Part shown: piece after piece, positions 9,799 through 22,325 of the stretch | How the letters are laid out: the number at the start of each line of letters is the position of its first letter | Numbering within the stretch: the stretch's first letter is position 1 | Source of the DNA: Paratinospora sagittata | Lineage: Eukaryota > Streptophyta > Magnoliopsida > Ranunculales > Menispermaceae | Direction: 5' to 3' | Assembly (NCBI GenBank): GCA_035771175.1 | Contig: CM069597.1 | Span: forward strand, 15,101,001-15,165,000 | Length of the DNA: 64,000 bases | Translations under genes and position numbers: made by a program | Notes under the pieces: model-generated | What the model was told of the DNA's origin: nothing | Database searches by the model: none | What the model saw: the letters and a program-made list of their open reading frames with translations, nothing else

Positions 9799-11640
9799 CT
9801 AGAGCGTTCTTTGAAATAAGTCGGCATATTTGGCCTTCATTTCACTTTCGAGTTCCCAAGTGGCTTCTTCAACTCCATGATGCTTCCACAACACCTTAAC
9901 TAATGGAATGTCTTTTTTCCTTAAACTATGAACTTTCCAATCTAGGATATTTAAAGGTCCTTCTTCATAGGTGGCATCAGCTTGTACTTTTACTTCTTTC
10001 CAACCAATGGTGTGGGAAGGGTCTGATTCATATTTTCGCAACATCGACACATGGAACACGTTGTGGATGGTGGATAAACTAGTTGGCAAGTCTAGTTTGT
10101 AAGCATTCTCACCAATTCGATCACTGATTTGGAACGGACCGATGAATCGAGGCGATAATTTCCCTTTCTTACCAAACCTCATGATGCCTTTTTGAGGGCT
10201 TATTCTCAGAAATACCTTATCACCTTTTTGGAACTCTAAAGGTCGGCACCTCTTATCTGCGTAGCTCTTCTGCCTACTCTGTACAGTAACTAACCTTTTT
10301 TGTATCAACTTCACTTTTTCGTTCATCTCAATTATCATATCAGGTCCTGTAAGTACCTTATCTTCCCAATCGGCCCAACACAGTGGTGACCTACATGGTC
10401 GTCCATATAGGGCTTCATATGGAGCCATTTGTATACTTGCCTGGTAACTATTGTTATAAGCAAACTCTGTTAGGTGCAAGTATTTACTCCAATTTCCATT
10501 GAAATCTAATACACAAGCTCTCAACATGTCTTCTAAGATCTGAATAACCCTTTCAGATTGACCATCTATCTGAGGATGATAGGCGGTGCTCATGGTTAAC
10601 TTGGTTCCCAATTCCGGCTGCAAGCTCTGCCAGAACTGAGATGTGAATAAGGAATCTCTATCTGACACTATCGATTTGGGTACTCCGTGTAGCTTCACAA
10701 TCTCTTTAACATATAGTTCACCCAGTTTACTAACCGGATCTGTGGATTTAATAGGTAAGAAGTGTGCCACTTTAGTAAGTCGATCGACAATTACCCAAAC
10801 CTTATCCTCACCTTTCTGATTTCTAGGAAGAGCTCCCACGAAATCCATTGCTATGTTATCCCATTTCCATTCAGGGATTTTTAAAGGTTGTAGCAATCCA
10901 GACGGTCTTTTATGCTCGACCTTAACTTGCAGACATGTAAGGCATTTAGACACATATTTGGCCACATCTCTCTTCATACCTTTCCACCAGTAGTTTTTCT
11001 TCAAATTTTGGTACATCTTATCTCCACCAGGATGTAAAGTGTATTTAGTCTGATGTGCCTCATCAAATAAGATCTTTTTAATTTCCTCAATTCTGGGTAC
11101 ACAAATTCGATCTCTAAACCTCAATAACCCCTCTGAATCGATCTTGAAATTTGCATTTCCATTATTGGCTCTTGCACCTGCCACCCATTTTATCAATTTT
11201 CTATCATGAGCTTGACCTTCCTTAATTTGATGTAGTAGGTCTGGCTTGCAACTCATATTATATAAAAAAATCTGGTTTTCACCTTTTTGTACGCCCAAAT
11301 CATAATCTTCAATCAACTGGTACATCTGGGTTTTTTTTTGCATCATTCTTATAAGATTTTCGACTAAAGCATCTACAACTACATTGGCTTTCCCTGGGTG
11401 ATAATGCAGCTGAAAATCATAATCATTCAGCAATTCCATCCATCTCCTTTGCCTCAAATTTAACTCCTTTTGCGTATAGATGTACTTCAAACTCTTATGA
11501 TCAGAGTATAGATCAAGATAGTGTCTCCATATCTTCAAGGTAAATACAATAGCAACCAATTCTAAATCATGAGTCGGGTAATTCTGCTCATGAGTCTTCA
11601 GTTGCCTAGAAGCATAAGCAACCACTTTACCCTCCTGCAT
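9799..11640 (-). CDS. pol: GY2 pol C-terminal segment: RNase H, integrase, chromodomain-like tail (613 codons open)
   Basis: In order: the RNase H core from [11 protein letters not shown] through [11 protein letters not shown] (about residues 5-55); the integrase zinc-binding HHCC set (AHQTKYTLH, then CLTC; about 193-240); the integrase core with the catalytic triad spaced D-x60-D-x35-E ([19 protein letters not shown]); the [11 protein letters not shown] module; and a chromodomain-like end ([16 protein letters not shown]). The first RNase H aspartate lies just upstream, in a piece thrown out of frame by small deletions near 11645-11680, so this begins mid-RNase H and not at a genuine start. 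It is a remnant of a polyprotein that would join cDNA into chromatin. All visible integrase catalytic residues are kept. Confidence 0.85.
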   Translation of the reverse strand: MQEGKVVAYASRQLKTHEQNYPTHDLELVAIVFTLKIWRHYLDLYSDHKSLKYIYTQKELNLRQRRWMELLNDYDFQLHYHPGKANVVVDALVENLIRMMQKKTQMYQLIEDYDLGVQKGENQIFLYNMSCKPDLLHQIKEGQAHDRKLIKWVAGARANNGNANFKIDSEGLLRFRDRICVPRIEEIKKILFDEAHQTKYTLHPGGDKMYQNLKKNYWWKGMKRDVAKYVSKCLTCLQVKVEHKRPSGLLQPLKIPEWKWDNIAMDFVGALPRNQKGEDKVWVIVDRLTKVAHFLPIKSTDPVSKLGELYVKEIVKLHGVPKSIVSDRDSLFTSQFWQSLQPELGTKLTMSTAYHPQIDGQSERVIQILEDMLRACVLDFNGNWSKYLHLTEFAYNNSYQASIQMAPYEALYGRPCRSPLCWADWEDKVLTGPDMIIEMNEKVKLIQKRLVTVQSRQKSYADKRCRPLEFQKGDKVFLRISPQKGIMRFGKKGKLSPRFIGPFQISDRIGENAYKLDLPTSLSTIHNVFHVSMLRKYESDPSHTIGWKEVKVQADATYEEGPLNILDWKVHSLRKKDIPLVKVLWKHHGVEEATWELESEMKAKYADLFQRTL

Positions 11641-11707
11641 CAGAACAACACCAAGACCATCTTAGAAGCATCAGTGTAAATAACATAACCGACTCCGCTT
11701 GCAGGAG

Positions 11708-11873
11708 TGATCAATATTGGGGCTATGGTCAATCGTCTCTTCAACTCTTGAAAGGAATTCTCACATTTCTCATTCCAACTAAATTTGGCATGATCAATAT
11801 TGGGGCTGTGGTCAATCGTCTCTTCAACTCTTGAAAGGAATTCTCACATTTCTCGTCCCAACTAAATTTGGCA
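11708..11873. repeat. 83-bp tandem duplication inside GY2 RNase H
   Basis: Two adjacent copies start TGATCAATATTGGGG at 11708 and 11791, with two or three differences. Because 83 is not a multiple of three, the duplication shifts the frame between RT and RNase H. Coding is damaged by this copy number change alone. Confidence 0.9.
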
Positions 11874-12535
11874 CCCTTCCTTGTTAGCTTTGTCATAGGC
11901 TCAGCTAGTCTCGAAAAATTTAGAATAAATCTTCTATCGTAACCAGCTAGTCCCAAAAAGCTTTTAATTTCTGTCACTGATTTTGGCTTTTCCCAGTCCA
12001 TTACCGCTTCAAGTTTTGTTGGATCCACGGATGTCCCTTCTGCTGACACTACATGGCCCAAAAATTTGATTGACTTCATCCAAAATTCACATTTTTCAAA
12101 TTTGGCCTATAATTGATTTCGCCTAAATGTCTCCAAAACTACTGTAAGGTGTTCCTGATGTTCCTCATTGGTCTTCGAATAAACCAAAATATCATCAACA
12201 AATACCACTACAAATTTGTCTAGATGAGGCCTAAACGCTCTATTCATTAGGTCTATAAATGTTGCTGGTGCATTAGTGAGTCCAAATGGCATGACTCTGA
12301 ATTCAAAGTGTCCATACCTAGTCCTGATTGCCGTCAACGGTATGTCTGACTCTTTGATTCTAAGTTGGTGATAACCGGACCTTAGGTCGATCTTGAAAGA
12401 ACAAGTTGCTCCCTTCAGTTGATCGAACAAATCATCTATTCTGGGTAAGGGGTACTTGTTCTTGACTGTGACTTGATTTAATTTTTTGTAGTCAATACAC
12501 AGTCTCATCGACCCATCTTTCTTTTTGACAAACAA
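11741..12535 (-). pseudogene. pol: GY2 reverse transcriptase, split by an in-frame stop
   Basis: Minus-strand RT motifs appear in order: [61 protein letters not shown], the catalytic FVDD box, then KFLGHV and FLGLAGY. An in-frame stop at 12107-12109 interrupts just after the FVDD region; the same frame resumes to 11741. Downstream the 83-bp duplication moves the frame. The tyrosine of YxDD is replaced by Phe, which is usual in this clade. Not functional as it stands. Confidence 0.85.
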
Positions 12536-12593
12536 TACTGGTGCTCCCCAGGGTGATTCGCTCGGCTGGATATATTAATTCGCACTAAGATCA

Positions 12594-13367
12594 TCAAGCT
12601 GAGTCCTTAGTTCTATTAATTTGCCAAGGGCCATTCTGTAGGGTGACATGGCTATGGGGTTTGTTCCAGGGTACAATTCTATCTTGGACTATTTCCTGCT
12701 TAGGAGGTAATCCTGGTAATACTTCGGGAAACACTTCAGGAAAGTCTCTAACCACTAGATTCTGTTCTAAATTCCTCAAGGTCTTTAGAGGCTCAACTTC
12801 TGTTAGGGTTTTGAATTCCTCTTTTTGATTCACAGATTCGAGAAGTGGGGACATGATATTCCTCGGGATTTTTTTTCTATCCCCATAGATTTTCAACAGC
12901 TCTCCCGAAGGTAACCTCAAAGTAATCTTCTTTCGAAGGCAATCGATCTGGGCTTGGTACTCAGATAACCAATCCATACCCAAGATCACATCATAATCAT
13001 TAATGGCTAAGAGTATCAATTCAGCTGAAATCTGCTTATCATTAGTTCTAAGGTCACAACTACATTTTTCAATTGTTGGGACGTTTACTCCTACTGGTGT
13101 TGAAATCATCATAACAACAGATAAAGGTATAGTGGAAAGTTGTAGTTTCCTGGCTAAGTTTTCAGAAATAAAAGACCTTGATGCTCCAGAATCAAACAAG
13201 ACTTTAACTCTAACATGAAATAAAATGAAAGTACCTTCCACTACTTCGTTTCCACCAACCTCTAGCTCAGGATTTCCTTCCGTCATTCCAAAGACTCTGC
13301 CTTGATTTTGATTTTGGATTTGATTCTGATTATAACTTGGACGATTGGCTTGATTTCTTCCTTGCAC
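12594..13367 (-). pseudogene. pol: GY2 aspartic protease region
   Basis: Starting from a Gln/Asn-rich linker that follows the zinc knuckle, the frame contains the retropepsin active site VLFDSGASRSFIS (about residues 58-70) and the downstream hydrophobic flap region (NDYDVILGMDWL). It runs to PGLPPKQEI at the RT boundary. There a frameshift near 12690 diverts translation into nonsense before 12594. It lies in a different frame from gag upstream, with the change at about 13370. The canonical DSG is intact. Confidence 0.85.
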
Positions 13368-13368
13368 A

Positions 13369-14600
13369 TTGTTGTTGTTCTGTCAGTTGCCCGGAAGAAA
13401 AATTTTGTCGAACCCCTTGAATAGTGTAGTTTCGTGCCAAATGACCCGGTCGGTTGCATTTGAAGCAAAGTCTTGTGGCTACTACTTGATCTTTATTCTG
13501 TTGGGGTGCACGAATATTGTTCTGCTGCATCTGTTGTTCACCATCATGACTAGACTATCCTGATCCATTGTTGTGACTATGCACCCTGTTCCACTGGTTC
13601 CCATTGTTGGACTTGTTCCTGTTCCAATTATTACCATTGCCACCAAAGTTAATCAAATTTTGCCTCTTGTTGTGATTACCCTGGTAATCAAAAGTCTGTC
13701 CTTGAGGCCTTTTGCTTCTGTTCCATATTGCCTCTTGCAGGTTCAATTCTCTTTCTACCAACAAAGCTCGTTCAAATACCTGTTTATAAGTCTCTAGATT
13801 CATAGGAATAACCACTTTTCTAATTTCCATCCCGAGACCCTCTGCGAATCTACTAGCTTTCATCTGTTCATTGACTACCAGTTCATGAGCAAATCTAGAA
13901 AGTTCAATAAACTTAGCCCCATACTCCACCACTGTCATGTTCTTCTGTTTCAGCCTCACAAATTCAGATTGTAATTCTATTCTGTTCGCCTTAGGGAAGA
14001 ATTTATCATAAAATATCTCCTCAAAAGTTGTCCAGGTCATAGTGTTCACGTCCACTGTAGGAAATTCTTTAACCATTCGCCACCAATGTTTGGCCTCACC
14101 TATGAATTGGTGAGCCGCAATCGCCACCATTCTTGGACCAGTCACTCCACGAACTTCCAAGTGTTCCTTAACCTCCTGGAACCACTTGTCAGCTTCCCTT
14201 GAATCTGATTTTCCTTCAAATTTAGAAGGATGCATACGTTGGAAGTCTCTCAATTGATTTGCCCATTCCTTTTCTTTAGGCCTCCTAGTGCTTCGAGCTC
14301 CTGGCTCATTCTGCACTACAATTCTTGGATTCAGTTGAGGTTGAGGCATCTGTCTAGTCACCTGTTCCACTACTTGTCTCACAAATTTTTCCATCATCTC
14401 TGGTCCCAAAACGATTCCAGGGGTTGGAACTGTTGTAGGTCGGACATTCTCTGCTCCAGTAGAGTCAACATTCGCTGTCAGATTTGCATGTTCTTGCTCC
14501 ATCGGCTGAGGTTCAAGTGTCGGTTGTGTCTGCACAACTGGTTCAGTGTCCCTTATGAGATCACTCACAGTCCTTGTGTTCTTCTTCGAGGTGCAGCCAT
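13369..14600 (-). pseudogene. gag: GY2 gag
   Basis: The probable initiator is the ATG at 14598-14600 (MAAPRRRT). A one-base shift near 14570 moves it out of the main frame, which is then open from about 14568 to a TAG at 13555 and continues in the same frame to the zinc knuckle. The retrotransposon gag core is clear (KFEGKSDSREADKWFQEVKE, WWRMVKEF, FYDKFFPK, VVEYGAKFIEL). The CCHC knuckle reads CFKCNRPGHLARNY, so the last Cys is Tyr. A second shift follows at about 13370. These lesions would abolish RNA packaging by this copy. Confidence 0.85.
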
Positions 14601-15386
14601 CTATAAAATTTCAACTCATATTTAGTACTACATGGGATAATTATTTTCGTTTAGGGTGACTCTAGATTCAGAATTCTAAGTTCTCAAAAATAAAATGATC
14701 CTATTGGTTCAGTTTCTAGGTTTTATAAAATTTTGGCAATCCATGATTGTCACAGGGTACAGGATTTGGTTTTGATACATGTAAACAAGACAAGCAAACA
14801 AACAAACAACACACCACACAACAATGGTATAAAGAAATTCCCAAACTTTCACTTATACCCTCCGTATTCAAGTGTCCCATACCACTCTATCCCGGTGATA
14901 TAAGCTTCCACAAAGAAACTTCAATACACCCAAACAATGCGCAAATGTCCTACCAACTAAGGCTTCCCAGGTACCCACTATGTCCAAGTTGTCCCATACC
15001 AGTTGAACGTAGCGATACAAGCTCGTCCAGAGTTGTTAGTCATTCACCAAACATGGCCTGCTACTCTCCAAGTTCAGGACTCCTCCAATACCCTTAAATT
15101 CCTCCACGTCCCATACCGCTTTGGAACCAAGAATAAAAGATTCATCCTGATCTTAGATTCTAACCAAATAGTTTCCATACAAGTTTTCGTCTCTACTCGA
15201 TGTCCTAAAAGCTTTGAATTTGTTAAACCCACTGTACTTTCATTCTCGACATTATGTTATAAGGTTTTTAATTGGAATATTTATCTAGCTCAAGTTGGAC
15301 CCTAATCTCATAAAGATTTGATACCTACTATCTGATACTAAGCTTCTCAAAATTTGTTGTAACACTTCCCATGATCTGAAGCCTAA
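14601..15386 (-). other. GY2 untranslated leader between primer site and gag
   Basis: About 790 bp with no conserved coding frame, as expected for the packaging-signal region of a long gypsy leader. The forward-strand open frames here do not resemble a protein family. Confidence 0.6.
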
Positions 15387-15398
15387 GCTCTGATACCA
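15387..15398 (-). other. GY2 primer binding site (tRNA-iMet)
   Basis: The minus strand reads TGGTATCAGAGC three bases after the LTR end, confirming the LTR boundary at 15402. Confidence 0.85.
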
Positions 15399-15401
15399 AT
15401 C

Positions 15402-18181
15402 TGTCACACTCCGAGTTTTCAAAACTTAAATTTAAGATAATAAGAATAAATATTTTCTCTTATAAAGAAAATAGCAAAAAAAAAAATCGAGGTGTGAATT
15501 GTATCCATCTACCTTAACCCCAAAATCTTTACACAGGTAAAAATAAATTTAATAATATCATTTATATTCCAAATAAGGTTACAAGTTAAGATAGAAGAAT
15601 ACTCTTTCAATTTCTATACCACGGACGATAGATTCCCATTACACAAATTGAATATTGAGCCATGAGGGCCCTTGTCCTTGTCCATCCATTATGGACACAA
15701 CATTTTAAATATATTCATCAAGTAGAATTAACAAGTTCAAGTCCAAGGCATAAACATATAAAATAACTCATGAAATCTTCAACGACCACTATAATGTTCC
15801 AAAAGCATTGATTTCTAATACAACCCATTTAATTGATATAATTAATTATTAAACAATTACTCAGTCCTACTACCATAACGCTACTCAAGCCACTAACCTA
15901 CCCCTGCTACAGTGAGAACGTCACGAACTTGCGACTTTATTCTTTCATGTACCTGCATGTGAAAATAGGGGTGAGCTTGAAAGCCCAATGGGTCATCTAA
16001 ACCATTCACAATATTTTATTATGATACATACACAAGAAAATTACAAACAAGTTTCACACATTAATCGTTGAAACATTTGATTGTTTGAGTTGAGAATTCC
16101 ATCACGTTCCAAATCATGTACCTTTAGGAAATCCAACCCGGGTGGCACTACCCAAAATTAAAAATTAGTTGGCGACATTCATAATGAAGAACTGCCCTAT
16201 AATAATCATTGGGGATATTCATCAGAATAACTGCCCCAAAACGGTCATTGGCGATATTCCTTAGAATAACTACTCCATATGTGTTATTCTTATCTTAATC
16301 GTGTTCTTTAATGATGTCATAGTATCACACTTACAACATAAATATGATATATAACTTCTATTCACATGATATGTTCAAACTCCACAACACATGGTATCAT
16401 ATCACAATGTCAAATAACAATAGCATTCACCCATGAACTTTACTATAACAATTATGCTAATACTCTCGTCATATATCTCATCATCAAACTTTAAAAAGTA
16501 CACATGAATTACGCGCATCTAACATCAACTTGGGCCAACAAATCATACACATACACATATCATCATGGCCAACAATCATAATATGTACAATCATGTAAGA
16601 CAAGCATGGATGAACAATCTAATAATACTATAAATCTAATTAATTTAATGTTCATATCTACATATCGAAATAAAATATTGTAAAGGCATAGGATCTTCCC
16701 CACCTAATACACACACAGTTTGTCGTTGTCCGAATTCCTTGGTGTGTAACGTACATCCTTAACCTATACATACATATTACCTCTATGTTAGTATAAATAT
16801 TCATAAAAATAATTATGAGTATATACGTATATAAGACTACGGTAATTATATAGCATAAAGTTAACCCATTACCTTACATACAACATGAAAGTAATAATAT
16901 AGCATAAGATTATAATATGTTATAATATAATATTATATACATCTATATGGATGTATTTATGTGGGTACAATGTAATATTGTACAACAAAATAGCGCAATG
17001 TAATATAATTATAATTTAATATAACTAATATACGATCTGATTTGCATTAGATGACGTAGTATTGCGTATATAATATGTAATGTAGAAAAGTGTGATGTGT
17101 TATAATTTCACATGATTTAACTCATTCTTTTCTAATATCTAACACATGGCATTGGCTTAATATCAAAGTAGCACGTGGGGGCATTTTCTCCCCATGAAAC
17201 GGTGGTAGCAACATCGTCGTTCTGCTGCAGCTGCAGCAACTCTTTTTGGCATCTAGAATACAAAGAAAATGAGAAAGGAGCAGACGGTGAAGAAGAAGGA
17301 AAGGAAATAGAAGGGAAGGGAAGAAAGAAGCGTGATGGTGATAGCAACAGTGCCATTGCTGCTGGTGTAAGAGCCAAAACATGGCATTGATTTGATGAGC
17401 AAGAAGAAGAAAAGAAGAGAAAGCGAAGAAGAGGAACATTACCTTGAGGTGGTTTCGGCGGAGGCGATCCTATATAGCGTCACTTGTTCCCTAGTTCTCT
17501 AGGTTGAGAATAGGATGGAGAGTGTGGGAGGCCGCTGTAGAGAATTAGACATTATATAAGTTAAGGGTTTCATTCATGGCTGCCATTTCCAACTCCAAGA
17601 CAGAGTAATCAATTGTAAAGAAACTTACTGTGATAGGAGGAATTCACCGTGGGTGGTGTTTCGACGCTGTACTGACAGACGTCACTCTGTGTGCCCACGC
17701 TATAAGGTTGAGAGTAGAATGAAGAAGATGGCGTTGAGTGTGACGGCTGGGAAAAGTTCCTCCTATTAATGTAATAGGATTAGAGTTTTGGGTAGTGATT
17801 TGGTTTCCAATATTCATTTTACATGAAGGGAAATTTAGAGTAGATTAAAGAGTAATTTTTGGTTATTTCCAATAAAACATATTAGAGTTTTGGGTAGTGA
17901 TTTGGTTTCCAATATTCATCTTGCATGAAGGAAAACTTAGAGTAGATTAAGGAGTAACTTTTGGTTATTTCCAATAAAAGATATTAGAGTTTTGGGTAGT
18001 GATTTGGTTTCCAATATTCATCTTGCATGAAGGGAAATTTATAGTAGATTAAGGAGTAATTTTTGGTTATTTCCAATAAAAAGATTAGAGAATATTGTTG
18101 GAAGGGAAAGGAGAGAAAAATATAAATTTTCACACATGTGACAAATCATTGGCCATTAATAGATCGTTTTGGGGTATTACA
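15402..18181 (-). repeat. GY2 5' LTR (2.78 kb)
   Basis: On the minus strand it starts TGTAATACCCC and ends AGTGTGACA. It keeps the 340-bp block (about 15988-16331) missing from the 3' LTR. The remaining sequence matches the 3' LTR with scattered differences of a few per cent by eye, which gives a means of dating the insertion. Confidence 0.9.
17780..18085. repeat. 102-bp tandem triplication in the GY2 5' LTR
   Basis: Units start at about 17780, 17882 and 17984 with the same sequence as 9185-9490. They lie just inside the LTR start, that is in U3. Confidence 0.9.
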
Positions 18182-19444
18182 CTCGTGGTGTTAAAGAACC
18201 ACTTGAGCTTTTTCTCAAGCTTCTGACAAATTTGTCGATTATAACAGTCAGCCTAGATTTTTCAATGATTCTTTCGTGGGTAGGCTTGGAAACACCAAAT
18301 TTGAATGGATCAAGAGGTGGACTAAGTTTAAAGCCCTTGTCTTTTCGTTCCGCAAGGCCTTGAGCAAAATTTGGAGAAAGTTTGTAATCTTTAAATTCTG
18401 GCCTGATTGGTTGCTTGCGTTTTGGATCGGGGATAGTTTCTGATGAGGGAATCGGGGGTAAAAACATTCTTCTTCTGATTCTATGGAGAGGATCTTCATC
18501 AGATTTTTCTTCCTTTTCACACTCTATAAGAAGTCTGTCAAACTCATTAGGTCCTTGGGGACGTGTGAAGGCTAGAGCTCTTGGTGCTGGTGGAACCTTT
18601 ACACCTTTCTTCTCAAACAGATGAAAGAGCAGTCCAAAATATTTCATGCATGAGGCAATATACCAAATAGTAGAATGCAACCTACTGTTCATTGCCTTGA
18701 AAAGGTCTTCAAAGAATCCTACAACACCTTTCACGCGATCTGCAGCAGTTGTAACCGAGTATGATAGATCCAGTATGGTGGTGGTAAGGAATGGCATCTT
18801 ATGTTCCATGTTGTGAACTTTCTCATATGCTTGAGTATGTTGTCCTTTGTTGGCCTTGCAGTATCTAAATTTTCTTTCATACTAGAGATGGCCACCTGAC
18901 GATCTTGGTTGAACAAAAACAACAAAGGCTCTCATGAATGCCTTAATCTGTTGCATGCTTTCTTGAATATCCTTTACAAGATCATCATGTGGTGATGAAG
19001 TGGAACTCGATGAAGGCAAGGACTGCATGACACTTAATTGTCTGTCTATTTGTTGTGTCATTTTGTCTAATATTTCAGTTGCCTGGATCAAGTGAGAGGT
19101 ATATTCATTCATCTTATTGATTTCACTTCTCTTTTGAGACTTTAGAGATGCTCTGACTTCTGCCAAAATCTCATTTCTCTGTTGTATCTGATACTAATCT
19201 AATCGGTTCATCAGCCGAGACATGACAAAAATCTGATCTTCTCTGACTTTCCTCAAGAAATCTTCATCTATGAAGAAATCATCATTTGGCATGCTTGTAG
19301 AAGGATATGAAGGTGTCTCATGATCAATTTGATCAGACGAACTCACTTCATTAATATCTTCTATTTCTTCTTCTACCCAAAAATTAACAACAACCTCGTG
19401 ATATTCTTTATCATGATCCTCATCATCGATATCCATTTTTACTT
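18182..19444 (-). pseudogene. CO1 extra ORF, piece 4 of 5
   Basis: Minus-strand translation is an acidic segment (MDIDDEDHD, SSSDQIDHE), then a helical, Gln-rich stretch likely to form a coiled coil (EILDKMTQQIDRQL, IQESMQQIKAFM), then a segment with HKMPFLTTTILDLSYSV and a Pro/Lys-rich end reaching the GY2 site. An in-frame TAG lies at 19194-19196, with frame changes near 18915 and 18805. Read through, it continues piece 3 (22326-23075) across GY3-solo in frame. This is the C-terminal half of a plant retrotransposon accessory protein of unknown role; I recognise no enzyme domain. Confidence 0.65.
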
Positions 19445-22325
19445 TGTCACGACCCACTATACGTGACGTCATGACCGGCACAGAACCCCCGGGTATACCC
19501 TTCGGCGATACACCCGGCGTCCCGTCAGCCTAACTTAAACACAAATCCCAAATACAAATGATCTTATATTACATCCATCCAAACATGATCAACAACAATA
19601 AATATTACATCTCCAAAAATACTAAGTATAAAATTCCAAAAGTTCAAATAATATAAAACCATACACATCCCATCTATGTGTTAAATATACATATGTTAGG
19701 TGTTATCATGTACATAATGTCAAAATACAAAAGTGTACAACACCTATATCAACAAAATACTGAAAGGAATGCTCCATAGTCAAGCCTTCCCTTTTCCCTT
19801 CCTATCAGAACCTGAAAGGATAAGGATGAGGTGTGAGTTACAACAAGCTCAGTGAATGTTTTCTACAAGTGGCTACATATATGTGCATTTATGAAAACAT
19901 GTCAAGATCATTAAAGTATTTGAAATAACATGAGATAACATGGTGATGAAACAAGATTAAATACATGCTAATATAATGCATCATGTCATAACAAGACAAT
20001 GCATACCATTTAAATAACATGCAATGCAATCCTAACACCTCCTAGGTAAGAATCAATTCGAGAACACGAGTGCACGAAACCCATGCCCGAACGACCTCTT
20101 ACCCATATTCTAATAGGAATTCCAAGGGCACGTGACCGATTTACAATTCTTTCCAAACCTTATTTCAGGTTTAGGTGAACCACGGTTGCACCTACCCTTA
20201 AAACCCTCTGCCTGGTCCACAATTGGGAATCTCTCTAGACTTACAAGACTTCCCTAAGAAAATCAAAACTAGAATACCCAACCAAATTGCTAACCCAATG
20301 GAATATGCTCAAATTCATTTCATGAATCAATTAAAACATGCATATGCCATATCCATATATATATATATATATATATCAAGTTGAAACAAGTTATATAATA
20401 CAATGCCACGCATAAGAAAACCAATAAGTAAAGAGAACACTCACACTCGATTGGCTAAGTCTAGCCAATCTAATTTCCAATCCGCAAGTGAGTACTAGTA
20501 AGATCACAAATCACCTCACGTACCTCGACTTCCAACTAGCCCACTTGGGTTACCCAAATCAATTAGAATTCCTACATAATACACATGGTTCATACAATAC
20601 TAAAATAAACCAAAGTATGCTAATAACCATGTTTAAACCCAATATCAAAGTCAACTAATGATTCTAGAATGGTTAACCCATGAGCCAAATCTCAATTGTC
20701 CAATTTAACCCATTAACATCAAATTAAACTATACATAACCCAAATTGAATGCCATAGGTTGATCCTCTTGATCTCAAACACTATAATACAAAGCATTCAA
20801 TCATATTAGGGGTTAATTTGACTATTCATCAAGTCAATTTCATCAATTGACTAAGTCTTGGTCAAAATCCCCAATTTGGGCAATATATAGCCTAAGGTCA
20901 AATTAAACTAAGTCTTTCAATTTTAACGCAAGTCCAAACATTATAAACCCATAATTCTATCCAATTTGGGTTCAATTAAACAATCCCCAAGTCAATTTTA
21001 TCAATTGACTTGATTTGGGTCAAAAGCCCCAATTTGATGGAAATCCCCAAATCACATGGACATTGTCAATTTACATGGCCTAAGCCAAAATTACTCTATA
21101 ATAGGGTTTCCTCTACTCAAGATCAGTAAATTAGAGTGTCATACATCCATATTTATTCATCAATTTCATCTAAATCACAAGTAATTTGAATAGGGAACCC
21201 TATGTCAAAATTCTAGTTTAGGTCAAGTCTATAAAACCCCTTAGAAATTGGGGGGTTTCACCATTTTTAGACTCCCAATGCCTTCTAGATTAACATATCC
21301 TAATCTCAAAACCTAAGTCCAGCATTGGATTTCTTACCTCTCCCTTAAATTTCGGCATCCAAGAGTGGAAAACACTCATTATATGTTGGTTGAGGTTAAG
21401 GAAGGTCATTAGTATGAAAAACAAGCATAAATCAACCCATACATGAAAACCCTAGACCAGTAACCCTAGAATTTCGGGATTCATAGAAACCCTAGGTTGA
21501 AAAATCAGTTTTCATGAATGTGGGAAAGTGATGGAAGGAAGAAAATGAGAAAGAAATGGGGAAGAATGGTTACCTTGGGTGATTTTTGAGCACAAATAAT
21601 CAAAACCCCTCCTTTTTCCTCCCTTTTCTTCTCTCCTCCTTCTTCAAACTCTCTAAGTCTCTTTGAAAGAGAAAAAAAATGAACAAGTGAGTCCAAAAAT
21701 CGTGGTAGTTTCTTTTATAGAAAAAAATTTGGGCCCACACTTAAAAATACGCTTAATAAATAGAAGAAACAGTTTCCTCCTTAAATTACTTTCACTTAGA
21801 TACTCAATTTCTTGCAAATGACCCATGAATTTAACATCTTAACCGTTCAAACGTTTTATGATTCAGTTACCAACACTCTGGTAATATTTAAGTTCAATCC
21901 AACGGTAGGATATTGAGATCCAACCATTTGATCAAAATTGCGTAAGAAAATCCGTAAATTTGTGAAATAATGTTTGGAGCCTTATAACTCATAGTAGACA
22001 AATCCGATCAAGATCTTCACCGTTAATAATGAAGAACTATGAGAGAAGAATAATCTGACAAACTTTCAGCTCAATCGAACCATGGATCTAGGAGATCAAG
22101 CATTGATGTAATCAGTGACAAAAATTTCTTCCTCCATGGAGCGAGCTCCACTGATCCAAAACACCGTTTTCGACACGTTTCGACGTCGAATGAGTCTCTG
22201 ATCATTCCAAAACATCATGCAAAGAAACTCAAACCAACGCGCATTGAGCATCATATACATATACGTATACGTATATGGGTATTCTAAGGGTCAAAATGAC
22301 GTTATCCTAAGGTACGGACGTTACA
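19445..22325 (-). mobile_element. GY3-solo: solo LTR of the GY3 gypsy family (2.88 kb)
   Basis: It starts TGTAACGTCCGTACC on the minus strand and ends GGGTCGTGACA, matching the termini of the GY3-1 and GY3-2 LTRs. It is flanked by a perfect TSD TACTT (19440-19444 and 22326-22330). No primer site, gag or pol follows, so this is a solo LTR, most simply the product of LTR-LTR recombination. The CO1 extra ORF reads on in frame across it. It contains an (AT)11 run at 20355-20376 and a palindromic TATACGTATACGTATA-like patch near 22258-22275. Confidence 0.9.
20355..20376. repeat. (AT)11 microsatellite
   Basis: Pure dinucleotide run inside GY3-solo. Confidence 0.95.

Larger units (their letters stand above)
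7164..18181 (-). mobile_element. GY2: Del-like Ty3/gypsy chromovirus, nearly full structure, coding broken
   Basis: Order on the minus strand: 5' LTR (18181-15402), tRNA-iMet primer site, leader, gag, protease, RT, RNase H, integrase, chromodomain-like tail, purine tract, 3' LTR (9586-7164). Flanking 5-mers are CTCGT (18182-18186) and CACGT (7159-7163), a TSD with one change. It lies in the CO1 extra ORF, whose frame closes across it. Gene order with integrase last marks Ty3/gypsy. The IN C-terminus ([23 protein letters not shown]) is of the Del/Tekay chromovirus kind. Confidence 0.9.
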
